In this document: in pieces, positions 52,691 through 63,119 of the stretch
Position numbering within the stretch: the first letter of the stretch is position 1
How the letters are laid out: each line of letters starts with the position of its first letter
Translations under genes and position numbers: made by a program
Notes under the pieces: generated by a model
The model's database searches: none
Told to the model about the DNA's origin: nothing
What the model saw: the letters and a program-made list of their open reading frames with translations, nothing else
NCBI RefSeq assembly: GCF_011762485.1
Contig: NZ_JAAKGI010000007.1
Coordinates: 1-64,000 of the forward strand
Direction: 5' to 3'
Length of the DNA: 64,000 nt
Source: Yeosuana marina
GTDB taxonomy: Bacteria > Bacteroidota > Bacteroidia > Flavobacteriales > Flavobacteriaceae

Positions 52691-54451
52691 TTACGCTATA
52701 AATTCAAAATATTTCAAAAGAATATCATCATTTATGATTCTAGGCGTAAAAATTTCAAGTAGTTTTGGTCCTTCAGAGGCATTATAAAATACTTCTAATT
52801 TATTTTTAATCTGCTTTTCTGAAGTAGCACTAGTATATTCAAAACCATACATTTTACTTAAATATTTGGCATTTAAGTTATGTTTAGTTTCAAAGAATTT
52901 ATCGAAATTTTCTGTGTTTTTTTGTCCTGGAAGTATTCTAAAAATTCCTCCTCCTTGATTATTAATCACAATAATTCTGAAATTTTTAGGAATGTAATTA
53001 TTCCACAAACCATTACTATCATATAAAAAGCTTAAATCACCCGTAATAAAAACGGTTGGATTTTCATTAACAACAGCACAACCTACAGATGTACTTGTAC
53101 TACCATCTATACCGCTTGTGCCTCTATTACAATAAACTTCAAGCGTTTTGTTAAGATTAAACAATTGAGTATATCTAATTGCTGAGCTATTGCTTACTTG
53201 TAAAACAGAGTTGTCTGGAATAGATTTTAACACCAAATCAAACACTTTAAAATCGGAATATGGTATTTGTTTTAAATACAAAGCATGTTTTTCTAATCGG
53301 TTTTCTTTAACCAAAGACCAAGTGTCTTTATAATCACTCTTTACATAATGAGTGATTTTTGGCAATAAGTTTTCAAAAAATTGATTAGGCGTTGCTTCAA
53401 TATGAATACTTAAACAAAAAAACGTGTTATTAGCTCGTTTTTTATCAACATGCCAATGGTGTTTAGGTTGAAATTTTCTCAAAAAAGCTTTTATTTTTTT
53501 TGAGACAATTAAACCACCAAACGTCAACAAAATATCGGGTTGTAATTGTTTATGTTCTTCTACTGACAAGGGGGCTATAAGCTGATCTATACTAGGAAAA
53601 AAAGTAGAATGATGTAAATTAGAAGTTGTTTCTGTTAAAACAATTACACTATCGTCTTTAGAGAGTTCTTCCAACCATTTTTGTTCTATTTTGCGAGGGC
53701 CGTTAACGCCTACTAAAATCATTTTCTTTGAAGATGAATTCCAATATTCCAAACACTCCTGAAGCGTATAAGCTTCTATGTCCTTAGATTTAGTGGTAAC
53801 ATCAATAACTTTAGGTGCCACACTTAGCTTATCAACAGTCTCATAAAGTGGTTCATCAAAAGGAATATTTATATGTACTGGTCCGCTATTGGTATTTGCT
53901 ATATTAATAGCTGTATTTATTTCAAATTCATTATGTTCTTGAATATCTTTTTGAAATCCTAAAAAGCGCTCCAATTTACCTTCAATGGTCTTCATAATGG
54001 GCAAATCTTCAGTAATCGGAATGTTATTTTCATCTTTTAAATCTAACTTAAGATTTGCCGAATGTAAAATATGGTTTGCAAACACAAACTTTTGGTTGAT
54101 TGTTTGCCCATCGCCTATATCAATTAAATGTTTTGGTCTATCTGCAGACAATACTACTAATGGAATGTCACTATAAAAGGCTTCTGAAATTGCAGGATAA
54201 TAATTAAGTAAGGCACTACCAGAAGTGCATACTAATGCTACTGGATGGTTTAATTGCTGGGCTATCCCCAATGCAAAGAAACCAGCACAACGTTCATCAA
54301 CAATACTATAGCATTTAAAAAAATCATCATTCGTAAATCCAATGGTCAATGGGGCATTTCTACTTCCAGGAGAAATTACAATATGCTCTATTTTTTTTGC
54401 CTTGCACAGTTGAATCACCGTTTGAGCGAGAGGAATTTTAGGGTATTTCAT
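52691..54451 (-). CDS. menD: SEPHCHC synthase MenD
   Basis: The protein has 586 residues from the ATG at 54451; a TTG at 54469 would add six more. The thiamine-diphosphate enzyme signature is visible: SPGSRNAPL near the N-terminus, VDERCAGFFALG, CTSGSALLNYYPA, and near the C-terminus SGIDGSTSTSVGCA with GDLSFLYDSNGLW and NNQGGGIFRILPG. It condenses isochorismate with 2-oxoglutarate in menaquinone synthesis, in the cytoplasm. menF and a candidate menaquinone thioesterase lie 3.4 kb away, with a divergent protease gene between them. Confidence 0.96.
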   Translation of the reverse strand: MKYPKIPLAQTVIQLCKAKKIEHIVISPGSRNAPLTIGFTNDDFFKCYSIVDERCAGFFALGIAQQLNHPVALVCTSGSALLNYYPAISEAFYSDIPLVVLSADRPKHLIDIGDGQTINQKFVFANHILHSANLKLDLKDENNIPITEDLPIMKTIEGKLERFLGFQKDIQEHNEFEINTAINIANTNSGPVHINIPFDEPLYETVDKLSVAPKVIDVTTKSKDIEAYTLQECLEYWNSSSKKMILVGVNGPRKIEQKWLEELSKDDSVIVLTETTSNLHHSTFFPSIDQLIAPLSVEEHKQLQPDILLTFGGLIVSKKIKAFLRKFQPKHHWHVDKKRANNTFFCLSIHIEATPNQFFENLLPKITHYVKSDYKDTWSLVKENRLEKHALYLKQIPYSDFKVFDLVLKSIPDNSVLQVSNSSAIRYTQLFNLNKTLEVYCNRGTSGIDGSTSTSVGCAVVNENPTVFITGDLSFLYDSNGLWNNYIPKNFRIIVINNQGGGIFRILPGQKNTENFDKFFETKHNLNAKYLSKMYGFEYTSATSEKQIKNKLEVFYNASEGPKLLEIFTPRIINDDILLKYFEFIA

Positions 54452-54579
54452 ATGGTTCAAAGTTACCAAATTTTATGTGCTTCAGAAAGCAAAATTAAAG
54501 AATAGTAATTCAACTTCATTTAAAAAAATTAAAGAAATATATTTCCTAAATTGTAAGACTGAAAATAAATTTTATTCAC

Positions 54580-57500
54580 ATGAAATTATTAACTCTCTTA
54601 TGTTTAGTATGCTGTTTATCTTTTAATGATTCTTTCTCTCAAACAGATGAAAATCTATGGATTAGAAACACCTGTATTTCCCCAGATGGAAGTCAAATTG
54701 CATTTACCTTTAATGCCGATATTTATGTAGTTCCAACTAATGGCGGAACTGCTAAAAGACTAACCACACATAGCGCTTACGATACAAAACCCGTTTGGTC
54801 TCATGATGGTTCCAAAATAGCCTTTGCATCAAATAGATATGGAAATTTTGATGTGTTTGTCATGTCGTCTGTTGGTACAAACGTTAACAGATTAACATTT
54901 CACTCAGCCGATGACTGGCCAACAGATTTCTCAAATAATGATGATGCCGTTTGGTTTAACTCAATTCGTTTAGACGCTCAAAACTCTTTATTATTTCATC
55001 AACTAGGCGAATTATATAGTGTATCACTAAATCCAAATATGCCTACACAACTTTTAAGCATTCCTGCTTACGAGGCTAAAAACAATACCAAAGGAGATAT
55101 TCTATTCGAGGAAATTAAAGGCTATGAAGACCAGTGGAGAAAACATCATACATCATCAGTAACGAGGGATATTTGGATAAAAAAGACTTCTGGAAATTAT
55201 CAAAAAATTTCAGGGTACAAAGGCGAAAACAGAAACCCTGTTTTTGGAAAAGACGATACCTTTTACTACTTATCAGAAGCCTCTGGAAGTTTTAATGTGC
55301 AGAAATCTTCATTTTCAAATCCAAACATTGTAACCCAAATTTCAAATTTTAAAACGAATCCTGTTAGGCAGTTATCAATTTCTAACAATCAAATTTTATG
55401 CTATAATTATAATGGGAAAATTTATACTCAAAAAGAGAATGAGGAACCAAAACTAGTTAGTTTTACTATTGGAGGTGATGAATCTATCTTACAAAATGAA
55501 TTGCTATTTGTTAATGGTGATGTTAGCGAATTTAAAACCTCTCCAAACGAAAAAGAGCTGATTTTTATATATAGAGGTGATGTTTTCGTAACTACCGTTG
55601 AAGGAAATCTAACACGTAGATTAACCAATACCCCTGAACAAGAGCGAAGCATTGATATAAGTCCAGATGGAAGAACCATTGTTTATGCAGGAGAACGAAA
55701 CAACAGTTGGAATCTATACACACAAACTATCCCCAATAAAGATGACAACTATTTTACTAATGCCATAGAACTAAAAGAAGATGTTTTGTTGGCCAATGAA
55801 TTTGAAACATTTCAACCAAAATTTTCACCTACTGGAGAAGAAATAGCCTTTATTGAAGAACGAATAAAGCTTAAGACCATCAATTTAAAAACTAAAGCCA
55901 TAACAACCATTCATAACGGGGAAAAACATTTTTCTTATCAAGATGGGGATCAAGATTTTCAATGGAGCCCAGACGGTCAATGGTTAGCAATCACTTTTTA
56001 TCCTGACCAATATTGGCATGGAGAAATTGGTATTATAGATTCCAAAGGAAAAAACAAACTAGTTAACGTTTCTAAAAGCGGATTTGACGATTCATCTCCA
56101 AAATGGTCGCCAGATGGAACCATTTTATACTGGTCTTCGGATAGAAATGGTATGCACAGTGTTGCCAAAACCGGTCCTTCTGAACTGGATATATACGGCG
56201 TGTTTTTAACACAAAAAGCCTATGACGAATTCAAGTTAAGTAAGGATGAATTCTTTCTTTTTAAAGATGATAAAGAAGAAGATACGGATAAAAAAGAAGA
56301 TGACAAAAACGCTAAAACGGATGAAGAAAAACTCAAAGAAAAAACAAAGTCCATTACAATTGAATTTAATAGATTGGATAAACGAAAAGAAAAACTTTCT
56401 CTGTTTTCAACGCGTCTCACTGATTTTCTGATAGACAGTAAATCAAAATACTTATACTACTTAGGCAAAGCGTCGGACAAAGCTGACTTATGGCAACTCG
56501 ATTTAAATTCTAAAGAAATAAAATCTTTAGGTCAATTTGGAGATGGTGGAAGTATTGAATTTGATAAAAATGATGAAAACATATTTGTTTTAAGTGATGG
56601 CAAAATAAGCAATGTCGATTTAAAAACTAAAAAAAATAAACCTGTTGGGTTACAAGCTGAAATGCCCTTTAATCTAACTGCTGAACGTTTGTACCTTATG
56701 GATCATGTAACGCGTCAGGTTGAGAAAAAGTTTTTAGACCCCAATCTACATGGAGCACCTTGGAAGGAGCTTTCTAAAAATTATAAGAAGTTTGTGCCAA
56801 ATATCAATAATGATATAGATTTTAAAGATGTGTTGGGTGAATTACTTGGAGAACTCAATGCGTCCCATACTGGAGCTCGATTTAAAGAAAAAAATGAAAA
56901 GGGAGACGAAACAGCATCTTTGGGAATTTTTACTGAAGAAAATTATATGGGTAACGGTATTAAAATAGCAGAGATTATGGAAGGTAGTCCGTTAATCCAA
57001 GGAAAAGAAGAAGTCGTTTCTGGGGTCGTTATTGAAGCTATTGACAATGTTACCATTACGCCTAAAATGAACTATTACACCTTACTAAACAGAAAAGCCC
57101 ATGTGCCAACTATAATTTCTTTTTATAATCCGGCAACAAGTAAACGATGGAAAGAGCTCGTAAAACCTATTTCAATTAATGAAGAAAATGAATTAAGATA
57201 CCAACGTTGGATCCGTAAAAATCGTAATTTAGTCCATCAATTATCTGATAATCAAATTGGTTATATGCACATAAGAAGTATGAGTGATGGAAGCTTTAGA
57301 GAGTTTCTTGAGGAGGTTATGGGAGAAGAAGTTAATAAAAAAGCTCTTGTAGTTGACACCCGATTTAATGGAGGTGGCGATCTTGTTGATGATATCACCA
57401 CCTTTTTAAGTGGTACAAAATATATGGAATTTAAAAATGCTGGAAAGATAGTTGGAATCGAATCACAACGGCGTTGGACAAAACCAAGTATTATGCTTGT

Positions 57501-57801
57501 TGGCGAGTCTAATTATTCTGATGCACATTGTACACCAGTTGGCTACAAAGATTTGAAAATAGGAAAACTGGTAGGTATGCCAGTTCCAGGAACCTGCAGT
57601 TTTGTTTGGTGGGAACGTATTCAAAATGGAATTGTTTTTGGTATTCCGAATATGCAGGTGACTGATATTGTTGGTGATGTGTTAGAAAACAAAGAATTAG
57701 AACCTGATATTCTAGTTAAAAATAATTTTGATGATATAACCAATGGGATAGACGACCAGATTGAAGCTGCCGTTAAAGAATTGCTGAAAGAGATTAATTA
57801 A
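54580..57801 (+). CDS. Tricorn-type S41 protease with beta-propellers
   Basis: The 1073-residue protein has a signal peptide (ending DSFSQ). PD40/WD40-like propeller repeats occupy about 25-650 (SPDGSQIAF, WSHDGSKIAFAS, SPDGRTIVYAG, WSPDGTILYWSSDRNG), with an acidic, Lys/Glu/Asp-rich insert near 560-600. A tricorn core and PDZ-like domain follow (about 690-850), then an S41 peptidase domain with GESNYSDAH (Ser980). Such proteases trim peptides; with a signal peptide it would work in the periplasm. It is alone on the plus strand between menD and menF. Confidence 0.92.
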   Translation: MKLLTLLCLVCCLSFNDSFSQTDENLWIRNTCISPDGSQIAFTFNADIYVVPTNGGTAKRLTTHSAYDTKPVWSHDGSKIAFASNRYGNFDVFVMSSVGTNVNRLTFHSADDWPTDFSNNDDAVWFNSIRLDAQNSLLFHQLGELYSVSLNPNMPTQLLSIPAYEAKNNTKGDILFEEIKGYEDQWRKHHTSSVTRDIWIKKTSGNYQKISGYKGENRNPVFGKDDTFYYLSEASGSFNVQKSSFSNPNIVTQISNFKTNPVRQLSISNNQILCYNYNGKIYTQKENEEPKLVSFTIGGDESILQNELLFVNGDVSEFKTSPNEKELIFIYRGDVFVTTVEGNLTRRLTNTPEQERSIDISPDGRTIVYAGERNNSWNLYTQTIPNKDDNYFTNAIELKEDVLLANEFETFQPKFSPTGEEIAFIEERIKLKTINLKTKAITTIHNGEKHFSYQDGDQDFQWSPDGQWLAITFYPDQYWHGEIGIIDSKGKNKLVNVSKSGFDDSSPKWSPDGTILYWSSDRNGMHSVAKTGPSELDIYGVFLTQKAYDEFKLSKDEFFLFKDDKEEDTDKKEDDKNAKTDEEKLKEKTKSITIEFNRLDKRKEKLSLFSTRLTDFLIDSKSKYLYYLGKASDKADLWQLDLNSKEIKSLGQFGDGGSIEFDKNDENIFVLSDGKISNVDLKTKKNKPVGLQAEMPFNLTAERLYLMDHVTRQVEKKFLDPNLHGAPWKELSKNYKKFVPNINNDIDFKDVLGELLGELNASHTGARFKEKNEKGDETASLGIFTEENYMGNGIKIAEIMEGSPLIQGKEEVVSGVVIEAIDNVTITPKMNYYTLLNRKAHVPTIISFYNPATSKRWKELVKPISINEENELRYQRWIRKNRNLVHQLSDNQIGYMHIRSMSDGSFREFLEEVMGEEVNKKALVVDTRFNGGGDLVDDITTFLSGTKYMEFKNAGKIVGIESQRRWTKPSIMLVGESNYSDAHCTPVGYKDLKIGKLVGMPVPGTCSFVWWERIQNGIVFGIPNMQVTDIVGDVLENKELEPDILVKNNFDDITNGIDDQIEAAVKELLKEIN

Positions 57802-57815
57802 AATAAATAGCTATT

Positions 57816-58943
57816 TTATTTTAAAACCGATTTCATAGTTTGTGCTTTTTTAATAGTTTCCTCCAACTCAGATTCTGTATTAGAAGCTTTTGTAATGCCT
57901 CCACCTACATAAATAAGAGCGCTTTGGTCTTTAATTTGCATGCAGCGTAAGTTAACATAGAGTTGTGTACTTTTTTTGGTAATTGCATATGCTCTGTTCT
58001 CAATATTCCGTTTACTAGATCTCGGTTTTAGTATGGAATCGTAATTAAGTTCTCCTAAGTATCCTGAGTAAAACTCGCGGCTATATTGTTCTTGTTCTAA
58101 AATAAACTCTTTTGCTGCCATTTTAGGAAGACCACAGACTGCTGGCGTTGGATGTAACCTAGAAATAAGGTCTTTTAAATTAAAATGCTCTAACTTTAAA
58201 TTAGCCGAAATCATGGTTCTTAAATGCAATAAATTTCCAGCTTTTACTGTTTCAACATCTGAAATTTTTAAATTTTCAACAAACGGTTTTAAGTTTTCTA
58301 TAATAAAATCTGTTACTATTTGCTGTTCTGCTCGTTCTTTATCTTTCCAATCAACATCCATATGTCCACTATATTCTTGAGTTCCAGCTAATGCCATCAT
58401 TGAAAAATGATTGCCTTCAATTTTCATTAACGTTTCTGGAGTAGCACCTAGCCATAACCCAATTTTGGGATGATACCAACAATATACAAAGGCCGATGGG
58501 TAATTTACGAGTAGCTTTTCAAAGGTTTGAAAAAGATTAAACTCAGAAAGTTTTACCGTTTCTTGTCGTGATAAAACTACTTTATGAAACGCACCCTTTT
58601 CAATGGCTTTAACCCCTTTTTCTACTAAATTAATATGTTGTTGCTTTTCTTTATTAGCAACGGAAAAATAGTCATTTCTTACAGCTGTCTTATTTGTACG
58701 CGTATAATTGTTAATTTCAATAGATTCAGAATTTTCTAAAGGAATTAAAACACTATTTTGACTGTCATCAAACGGTGCAAAAACAAAACCAGATGTTTTA
58801 TAATCCTCAACATAATGCAGTTTCTTGTCTGATTGTAATAATCCCTTAACTGTAGAAGAATTTGGTTTTCTATAGGCTACAAATGGTAATTGCTGGTTAT
58901 AGTGTTTTTGAATGGTTTCAAAAAACTGGTCTGAAGTAGTCAA
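57816..58943 (-). CDS. menF: Isochorismate synthase
   Basis: The 375-residue chorismate-binding enzyme shows KVVLSRQE, LGATPETLM, ALAGTQEY, HLRTMISANL, HPTPAVCGLP and the end motif YVGGGITKASNTESEL. It converts chorismate to isochorismate for menaquinone synthesis. Given menD nearby, menF is preferred over a siderophore role. It lies 2 bp after the thioesterase gene, so the two are co-transcribed. The stop lies 14 bp from the convergent tricorn gene. Confidence 0.93.
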   Translation of the reverse strand: MTTSDQFFETIQKHYNQQLPFVAYRKPNSSTVKGLLQSDKKLHYVEDYKTSGFVFAPFDDSQNSVLIPLENSESIEINNYTRTNKTAVRNDYFSVANKEKQQHINLVEKGVKAIEKGAFHKVVLSRQETVKLSEFNLFQTFEKLLVNYPSAFVYCWYHPKIGLWLGATPETLMKIEGNHFSMMALAGTQEYSGHMDVDWKDKERAEQQIVTDFIIENLKPFVENLKISDVETVKAGNLLHLRTMISANLKLEHFNLKDLISRLHPTPAVCGLPKMAAKEFILEQEQYSREFYSGYLGELNYDSILKPRSSKRNIENRAYAITKKSTQLYVNLRCMQIKDQSALIYVGGGITKASNTESELEETIKKAQTMKSVLK

Positions 58944-58945
58944 AT

Positions 58946-59371
58946 CTATTTCTTTTTGGGTAATGAAATGGTTGATAATCTACAGATAGAGATTAAATTA
59001 TCGTCGTCATCAGTCACTCTAATATCTAATAATTGTGTGGTTTTTCCTTTATGCAAAAAAGTTGCTTTTGCATAGACAAAACCTTTTGTAACACTTTTTA
59101 AATGGTTTGCTGTAATTTCTATACCTCGAACAAAAAATTCTTCTGTATCAATAAAAATATGAGATGCAAAACTACCTACACTTTCTGCTAAAGCAGCAGT
59201 AGCTCCTCCATGAAGAACACCGTCTGGTTGATGCACTTTTGGTGTTACTGGCATTCTGGCTATCAAAAAATCATTTCCATAGTCTATCATTTCAATATCT
59301 AAGGTTTCCATTAAGGTGTTTTTACTCACTAAATTTGCTTGAGCTAAAACAGCTTCTTTAGTTAATTGCAT
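58946..59371 (-). CDS. PaaI-type hotdog thioesterase, probable DHNA-CoA hydrolase
   Basis: The 141-residue single hotdog domain has HQPDGVLHGGATAALAES, the active-site motif of the PaaI/MenI group, with Gly-rich turn and acidic residue. It directly precedes menF, as in many Flavobacteriia, and could hydrolyse 1,4-dihydroxy-2-naphthoyl-CoA in menaquinone synthesis. That substrate is inferred from neighbours. The start ATG at 59371 overlaps by a few bases an upstream ATG on the opposite strand. Confidence 0.85.
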   Translation of the reverse strand: MQLTKEAVLAQANLVSKNTLMETLDIEMIDYGNDFLIARMPVTPKVHQPDGVLHGGATAALAESVGSFASHIFIDTEEFFVRGIEITANHLKSVTKGFVYAKATFLHKGKTTQLLDIRVTDDDDNLISICRLSTISLPKKK

Positions 59372-59425
59372 AGAAAAAATGTATTTTTAAAGTCGAACTG
59401 TAAAAGTACAAAACCAAAGCTTAAA

Positions 59426-60073
59426 ATGAATTCAACTGAAAGAGAAATATCGTTTCAAGTTACCAATACCTATTCAACCTTAAATACGTTAACCAGCAAA
59501 ACAAAATATATCTGGTTTGTTTGTCATGGTATGGGGTATTTAAGTCGTTATTTCTTAAAATATTTTGATGTATTAAACCCTGAGGAACACTATATTATTG
59601 CACCACAAGCGCCAAGCAAATATTATATTTCTCCTAACTTTAAACATGTAGGTGCCAGTTGGCTCACAAAAGAAGAAACTGAATCAGAGACTGAAAACAT
59701 CATGCGTTATTTTGATGCTGTGTTTAAAGCAGAGTCATTACCAAAAGATTATCAATTAATTGTTTTAGGCTATTCACAAGGTGTTTCTGTAGCAATGCGC
59801 TATGTAGCACAACAACAATTGTTATGCCATCAACTCATATTGATGTCTGGCGGCATCCCAAAAGAATTAACAAAAAATGATTTTGAGTTTTTAAGAGGAA
59901 CAACAAAAGTGCAGCTGATTTATGGAATAAACGATGAGTATTTAGACAACGACAGAATGATCTATGAAACAAATAGAGCTCAGGAATTATTTGGCGATAA
60001 TGTAAAAATCGTTCCTTTTGAAGGAAACCATAATGTAAATAAAGAGATTATTAATCATATTATAGAACCATGA
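59426..60073 (+). CDS. Alpha/beta hydrolase, phospholipase/carboxylesterase type
   Basis: The ATG at 59426 (MNSTEREISFQV) is chosen; an ATG at 59366 would add 20 unlike residues overlapping the divergent thioesterase gene. The 215-residue protein shows a short alpha/beta fold: LVFCHGMGY-like region (WFVCHGMGY), nucleophile elbow LGYSQG, GINDEYLD with the acid, and GNHNV with the His. No signal peptide is seen, so it is cytoplasmic. The next gene overlaps by 4 bp (ATGA). Substrate unknown. Confidence 0.85.
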   Translation: MNSTEREISFQVTNTYSTLNTLTSKTKYIWFVCHGMGYLSRYFLKYFDVLNPEEHYIIAPQAPSKYYISPNFKHVGASWLTKEETESETENIMRYFDAVFKAESLPKDYQLIVLGYSQGVSVAMRYVAQQQLLCHQLILMSGGIPKELTKNDFEFLRGTTKVQLIYGINDEYLDNDRMIYETNRAQELFGDNVKIVPFEGNHNVNKEIINHIIEP

Positions 60074-60633
60074 AACCTCCTGCTTTAGAAAATGAGCGTG
60101 TAAAACTATCCTTATTGGATTTAAGTAATTACAAGCATTTGTTGCCCATAGCGCAACAAGAAAACTTGGTGCAATATTCGCCAAGTGATATTTCATCACC
60201 TGAAAAATTAAAAAACTATGTTGAAATTGCGGTAGATCACTATTACCATAAAACAGCTATTCCTTTCATTATTTTCGATAAAGTAAAAAACACTTATGCA
60301 GGAAGTTCTCGGTATATGAATATGAATTGGAACTATAAAGTTTTAGAAATAGGTTCCACTTGGATTGGCAGAGAATTTCAAGGAACTGGGTTAAATAAAC
60401 AAATAAAATTTTTAATGTTAGAATATGCTTTTGAAACCTTAAACTTTGAAAAGGTAGAATTTAGAATTGACGAACGCAATATTCGCTCCAAAAAAGCGGT
60501 TGAAAAACTTGGTGCCACATTGGAAGGTGTTTTACGTAAAAACGTATATTTAAAAGATGGCTTTAAACGGAATACCTGTTGTTATGGCATTTTAAAAGAA
60601 GAATGGTATGCTATAAAAACAACTAATTTTTAG
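60070..60633 (+). CDS. GNAT-family acetyltransferase (RimJ/RimL-like)
   Basis: The 187-residue protein has the RimJ/RimL layout: ENERVKLSLLDLSNY at the start, then ALEIGSTWIGREFQGTGLN-like core (IGSTWIGREFQGTG) for acetyl-CoA binding, and EFRIDERNIRSKKAVEKLGA with EGVLRKN near the end. Such enzymes acetylate protein N-termini or small amines. It overlaps the hydrolase gene by 4 bp, so the two are coupled. The acceptor is unknown. Confidence 0.9.
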   Translation: MKPPALENERVKLSLLDLSNYKHLLPIAQQENLVQYSPSDISSPEKLKNYVEIAVDHYYHKTAIPFIIFDKVKNTYAGSSRYMNMNWNYKVLEIGSTWIGREFQGTGLNKQIKFLMLEYAFETLNFEKVEFRIDERNIRSKKAVEKLGATLEGVLRKNVYLKDGFKRNTCCYGILKEEWYAIKTTNF

Positions 60634-60647
60634 CAACTTATATATTT

Positions 60648-61331
60648 TTAATTTAAAACTTTTTTTAAAGCTTCCTCTAACAGTGGTTCCATTACTAAAT
60701 ACCCTTCTTTGTTTGGGTGTACAGTATCAATTCCTAATTCTTTTTTTAACCCATTAGATGCATCTGCCATAGCCGAAAAGTAGTCTACGTAAATAATATT
60801 GTTGGCTAAAGCATATGATTTTAAAAGATCGTTAAGTTTAATTATTTTTTCTGTAGGCATTATACTTGGTCTCCAAGGAAAAGAATTCGCTGGAAGTACC
60901 GAACACAATATCACTTTTATATGGTTTACTCTAGCCAGCTCTACCATAGATTTAATATTACCGAAAATCATTTCTATAGAAATTGGTCCTGTATTTTGGG
61001 CTATATCATTGATTCCTGCCAAAATAACGACAGCAGAGGGGTTTAAATCAATAACATCTTGTCTAAAACGTAACAACATTTGCGGGGTTGTTTGTCCACT
61101 TATCCCTCTGTTTATATATGCTTCGTTTTTAAAAAATTCAGGATGATGAACTGACCATCCTTCAGTTATGGAGTTCCCCATAAACACAACTCTATTTCCT
61201 GTAATATTTGAATTCATTAATTCCGTATTTGCCTTTTGAAACTTGTTCATATTCGCCCAATCTTGAGCATATAAATTCTGATTAATAAAAAGTAAAATAA
61301 TGCTTAATAAAAATAATTTAAAATACCTCAT
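60648..61331 (-). CDS. Secreted SGNH/GDSL-type hydrolase
   Basis: The 227-residue protein has a signal peptide (ending LYAQD) and the SGNH blocks: GNSITEG with the Ser nucleophile, GISGQT, LAGINDIAQ and DTVHPNKEGY with the Asp and His. It is related to GDSL lipases and acetylxylan-esterase-like proteins. It would act in the periplasm or outside, removing acyl groups. It is 14 bp from the convergent GNAT gene and follows a sugar transporter gene and its terminator on the same strand. Confidence 0.9.
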   Translation of the reverse strand: MRYFKLFLLSIILLFINQNLYAQDWANMNKFQKANTELMNSNITGNRVVFMGNSITEGWSVHHPEFFKNEAYINRGISGQTTPQMLLRFRQDVIDLNPSAVVILAGINDIAQNTGPISIEMIFGNIKSMVELARVNHIKVILCSVLPANSFPWRPSIMPTEKIIKLNDLLKSYALANNIIYVDYFSAMADASNGLKKELGIDTVHPNKEGYLVMEPLLEEALKKVLN

Positions 61332-61372
61332 AATAGTTAATCGTTTTCTATTTATAAAAGTTATAGCTCATT

Positions 61373-61406
61373 ATAAAAAAATCCCAATGAAAGACATTAG
61401 GATTTT
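61373..61406 (-). terminator. Intrinsic terminator of the sugar MFS gene
   Basis: On the minus strand AAAATCCTAATG pairs with CATTGGGATTTT (12 bp, one T-G pair) around a 5-nt loop, followed by a T-run. It lies about 25 bp past the transporter stop. Confidence 0.85.
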
Positions 61407-61430
61407 CTTTATATCAACTAAATAAAATTT

Positions 61431-62873
61431 TTAATGTCCTCCAGCTATCTTTTCATCAAAGCTAATACCTTGTGCTTTTAAAATACCTTTAACTCTCCAT
61501 GCATAAAAAGCTAAATAAGCAAAACAAAGTACTCCTACTATATAACTTGCTTGGATTCCTATACTTTCAGAAACTAAGCCTTGTAATACACTTATAACAC
61601 CACCACCCATAATCATCATAATTAAAAAACTACTTCCTTGACTTGTATTATTACCCAAACCACTAACGGCTAACGTAAAAATACAAGGCCATAAGGTACT
61701 ACAGAATAACCCAACGCTTGTAAACGCATATACACTAACCATTCCATCAGTAGTCATTCCTATTGCCAAAGCTAGAATTCCTAAAAGAGAAAATATCAAT
61801 AGCATACGGGCAGGATTTCCTTTACTTGCAATGTCCGCGGCAATTAACACTAAAATTACTAGGGCATAAATATAAAAAGGAGTTAAGTCGTGTTTTGCTA
61901 TAGCATTGACAGCTAAAAATACACCAAAGGCAAGATATGGTGCTACAAAGCGTAATATTTTTCGCAGATTGACATCACCGGTAAAGGCTTCAACAGCACC
62001 TGTCCAACGACCAATCATTAAACTGGCCCAATACAATGAAATATAAGGTGCAATATCAGAAATTGCAAAATTCAAGTTATGCTCCATATAGGCTGGTAAA
62101 TTACTTGCGGTAGATACCTCAACACCTACATATACAAAAATACCTATCATTCCTAAAACCAACTGAGGGTATTTTAATGCTGATGTTTTAGCTTTCTCTT
62201 TAGTGCTACCCTCCTCTTCTGCAATCATTTTGGGTTTATCTGGCAAAGATGAAAATTTTAATAAAACAGCAACAAGTAAGAAGGCTAAACCAAGCACCAA
62301 ATAAGGAATCTTTACACTTTCAATACTCATGTTGGAAGCGGCTCCTGCAAGAGGTGTTCCAAAAATCGCGAAACTCACAATAAGAGGTCCTATAGTTGTA
62401 CCAAAATTATTAATACCTCCAGCTAATGTTAAACGTTGAGACCCTGTTGAAATTGGACCAAGCGCAATAGCTAATGGATTGGCAACTGTTTGCTGTAATG
62501 AAAACCCTAAAGCTACTATAAACAAACCCGACAACATAAGAGCAAAAGAGCCTGTGTTGGCTGCTGGATAAAACAATAAGGTTCCTAAAGCTGAAATACC
62601 AAGTCCTAACACCAAACCATTTTTATAACCTATGGTATTGACAATATCCTTTTTAATTAAAATAGAAATTCCCATATAAATAAGGGATCCAACGGTATAT
62701 GCTATGTAAAACGCAAAAGAAACTAATTGGCTTTCGCCTTGGGTTAAATCAAATGCTTTTTTAAATACAGGGATAAGAATATCATTACTTGCAGCAACAA
62801 ATCCCCAAAAAAAGAAAACAGTGGCTAAAGGAATAAATTGGCCCCATTTGGTAGGTGAATTTTCAGAATTCAT
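61431..62873 (-). CDS. FucP-type sugar:H+ symporter (MFS)
   Basis: The 480-residue protein has 12 membrane helices and the FucP-group start (FIPLATVFFFWGFVAASNDILIPVFKKAF), with FSLQQTVANPLAIALGP and GGINNFGTTIGPL, conserved in the fucose/glucose/galactose symporters. It sits in the inner membrane. The insert at about 215-232 is charged and probably cytoplasmic. It has its own terminator and no linked sugar catabolic genes in view, so the sugar cannot be told. Confidence 0.9.
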   Translation of the reverse strand: MNSENSPTKWGQFIPLATVFFFWGFVAASNDILIPVFKKAFDLTQGESQLVSFAFYIAYTVGSLIYMGISILIKKDIVNTIGYKNGLVLGLGISALGTLLFYPAANTGSFALMLSGLFIVALGFSLQQTVANPLAIALGPISTGSQRLTLAGGINNFGTTIGPLIVSFAIFGTPLAGAASNMSIESVKIPYLVLGLAFLLVAVLLKFSSLPDKPKMIAEEEGSTKEKAKTSALKYPQLVLGMIGIFVYVGVEVSTASNLPAYMEHNLNFAISDIAPYISLYWASLMIGRWTGAVEAFTGDVNLRKILRFVAPYLAFGVFLAVNAIAKHDLTPFYIYALVILVLIAADIASKGNPARMLLIFSLLGILALAIGMTTDGMVSVYAFTSVGLFCSTLWPCIFTLAVSGLGNNTSQGSSFLIMMIMGGGVISVLQGLVSESIGIQASYIVGVLCFAYLAFYAWRVKGILKAQGISFDEKIAGGH

Positions 62874-63119
62874 AATCTTAGTTTATAATAGTTTTAGTTA
62901 GAAATATATTTTTTATCATTGAAAACTGTAAATATATTTTTTATATGGGAGATATGAATATCTTTTCAAGGTTATTTTAAAAAAATGCATGATTATTTAT
63001 ATTAAGGATTGAATAGAAAAAAAATCCTTAAAGAAACGTTCAAAAAGGTATACTTATTTCAACATTTTTGAACTACTCAAAAAATAATATAAATTTTATG
63101 ACTATCGGTTTAATGGATT
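62874..63119. other. Spacer of 246 bp, nothing recognised
   Basis: AT-rich DNA between two minus-strand genes. It should contain the promoter of the sugar transporter, but I see no convincing TAnnTTTG box or operator. Confidence 0.4.
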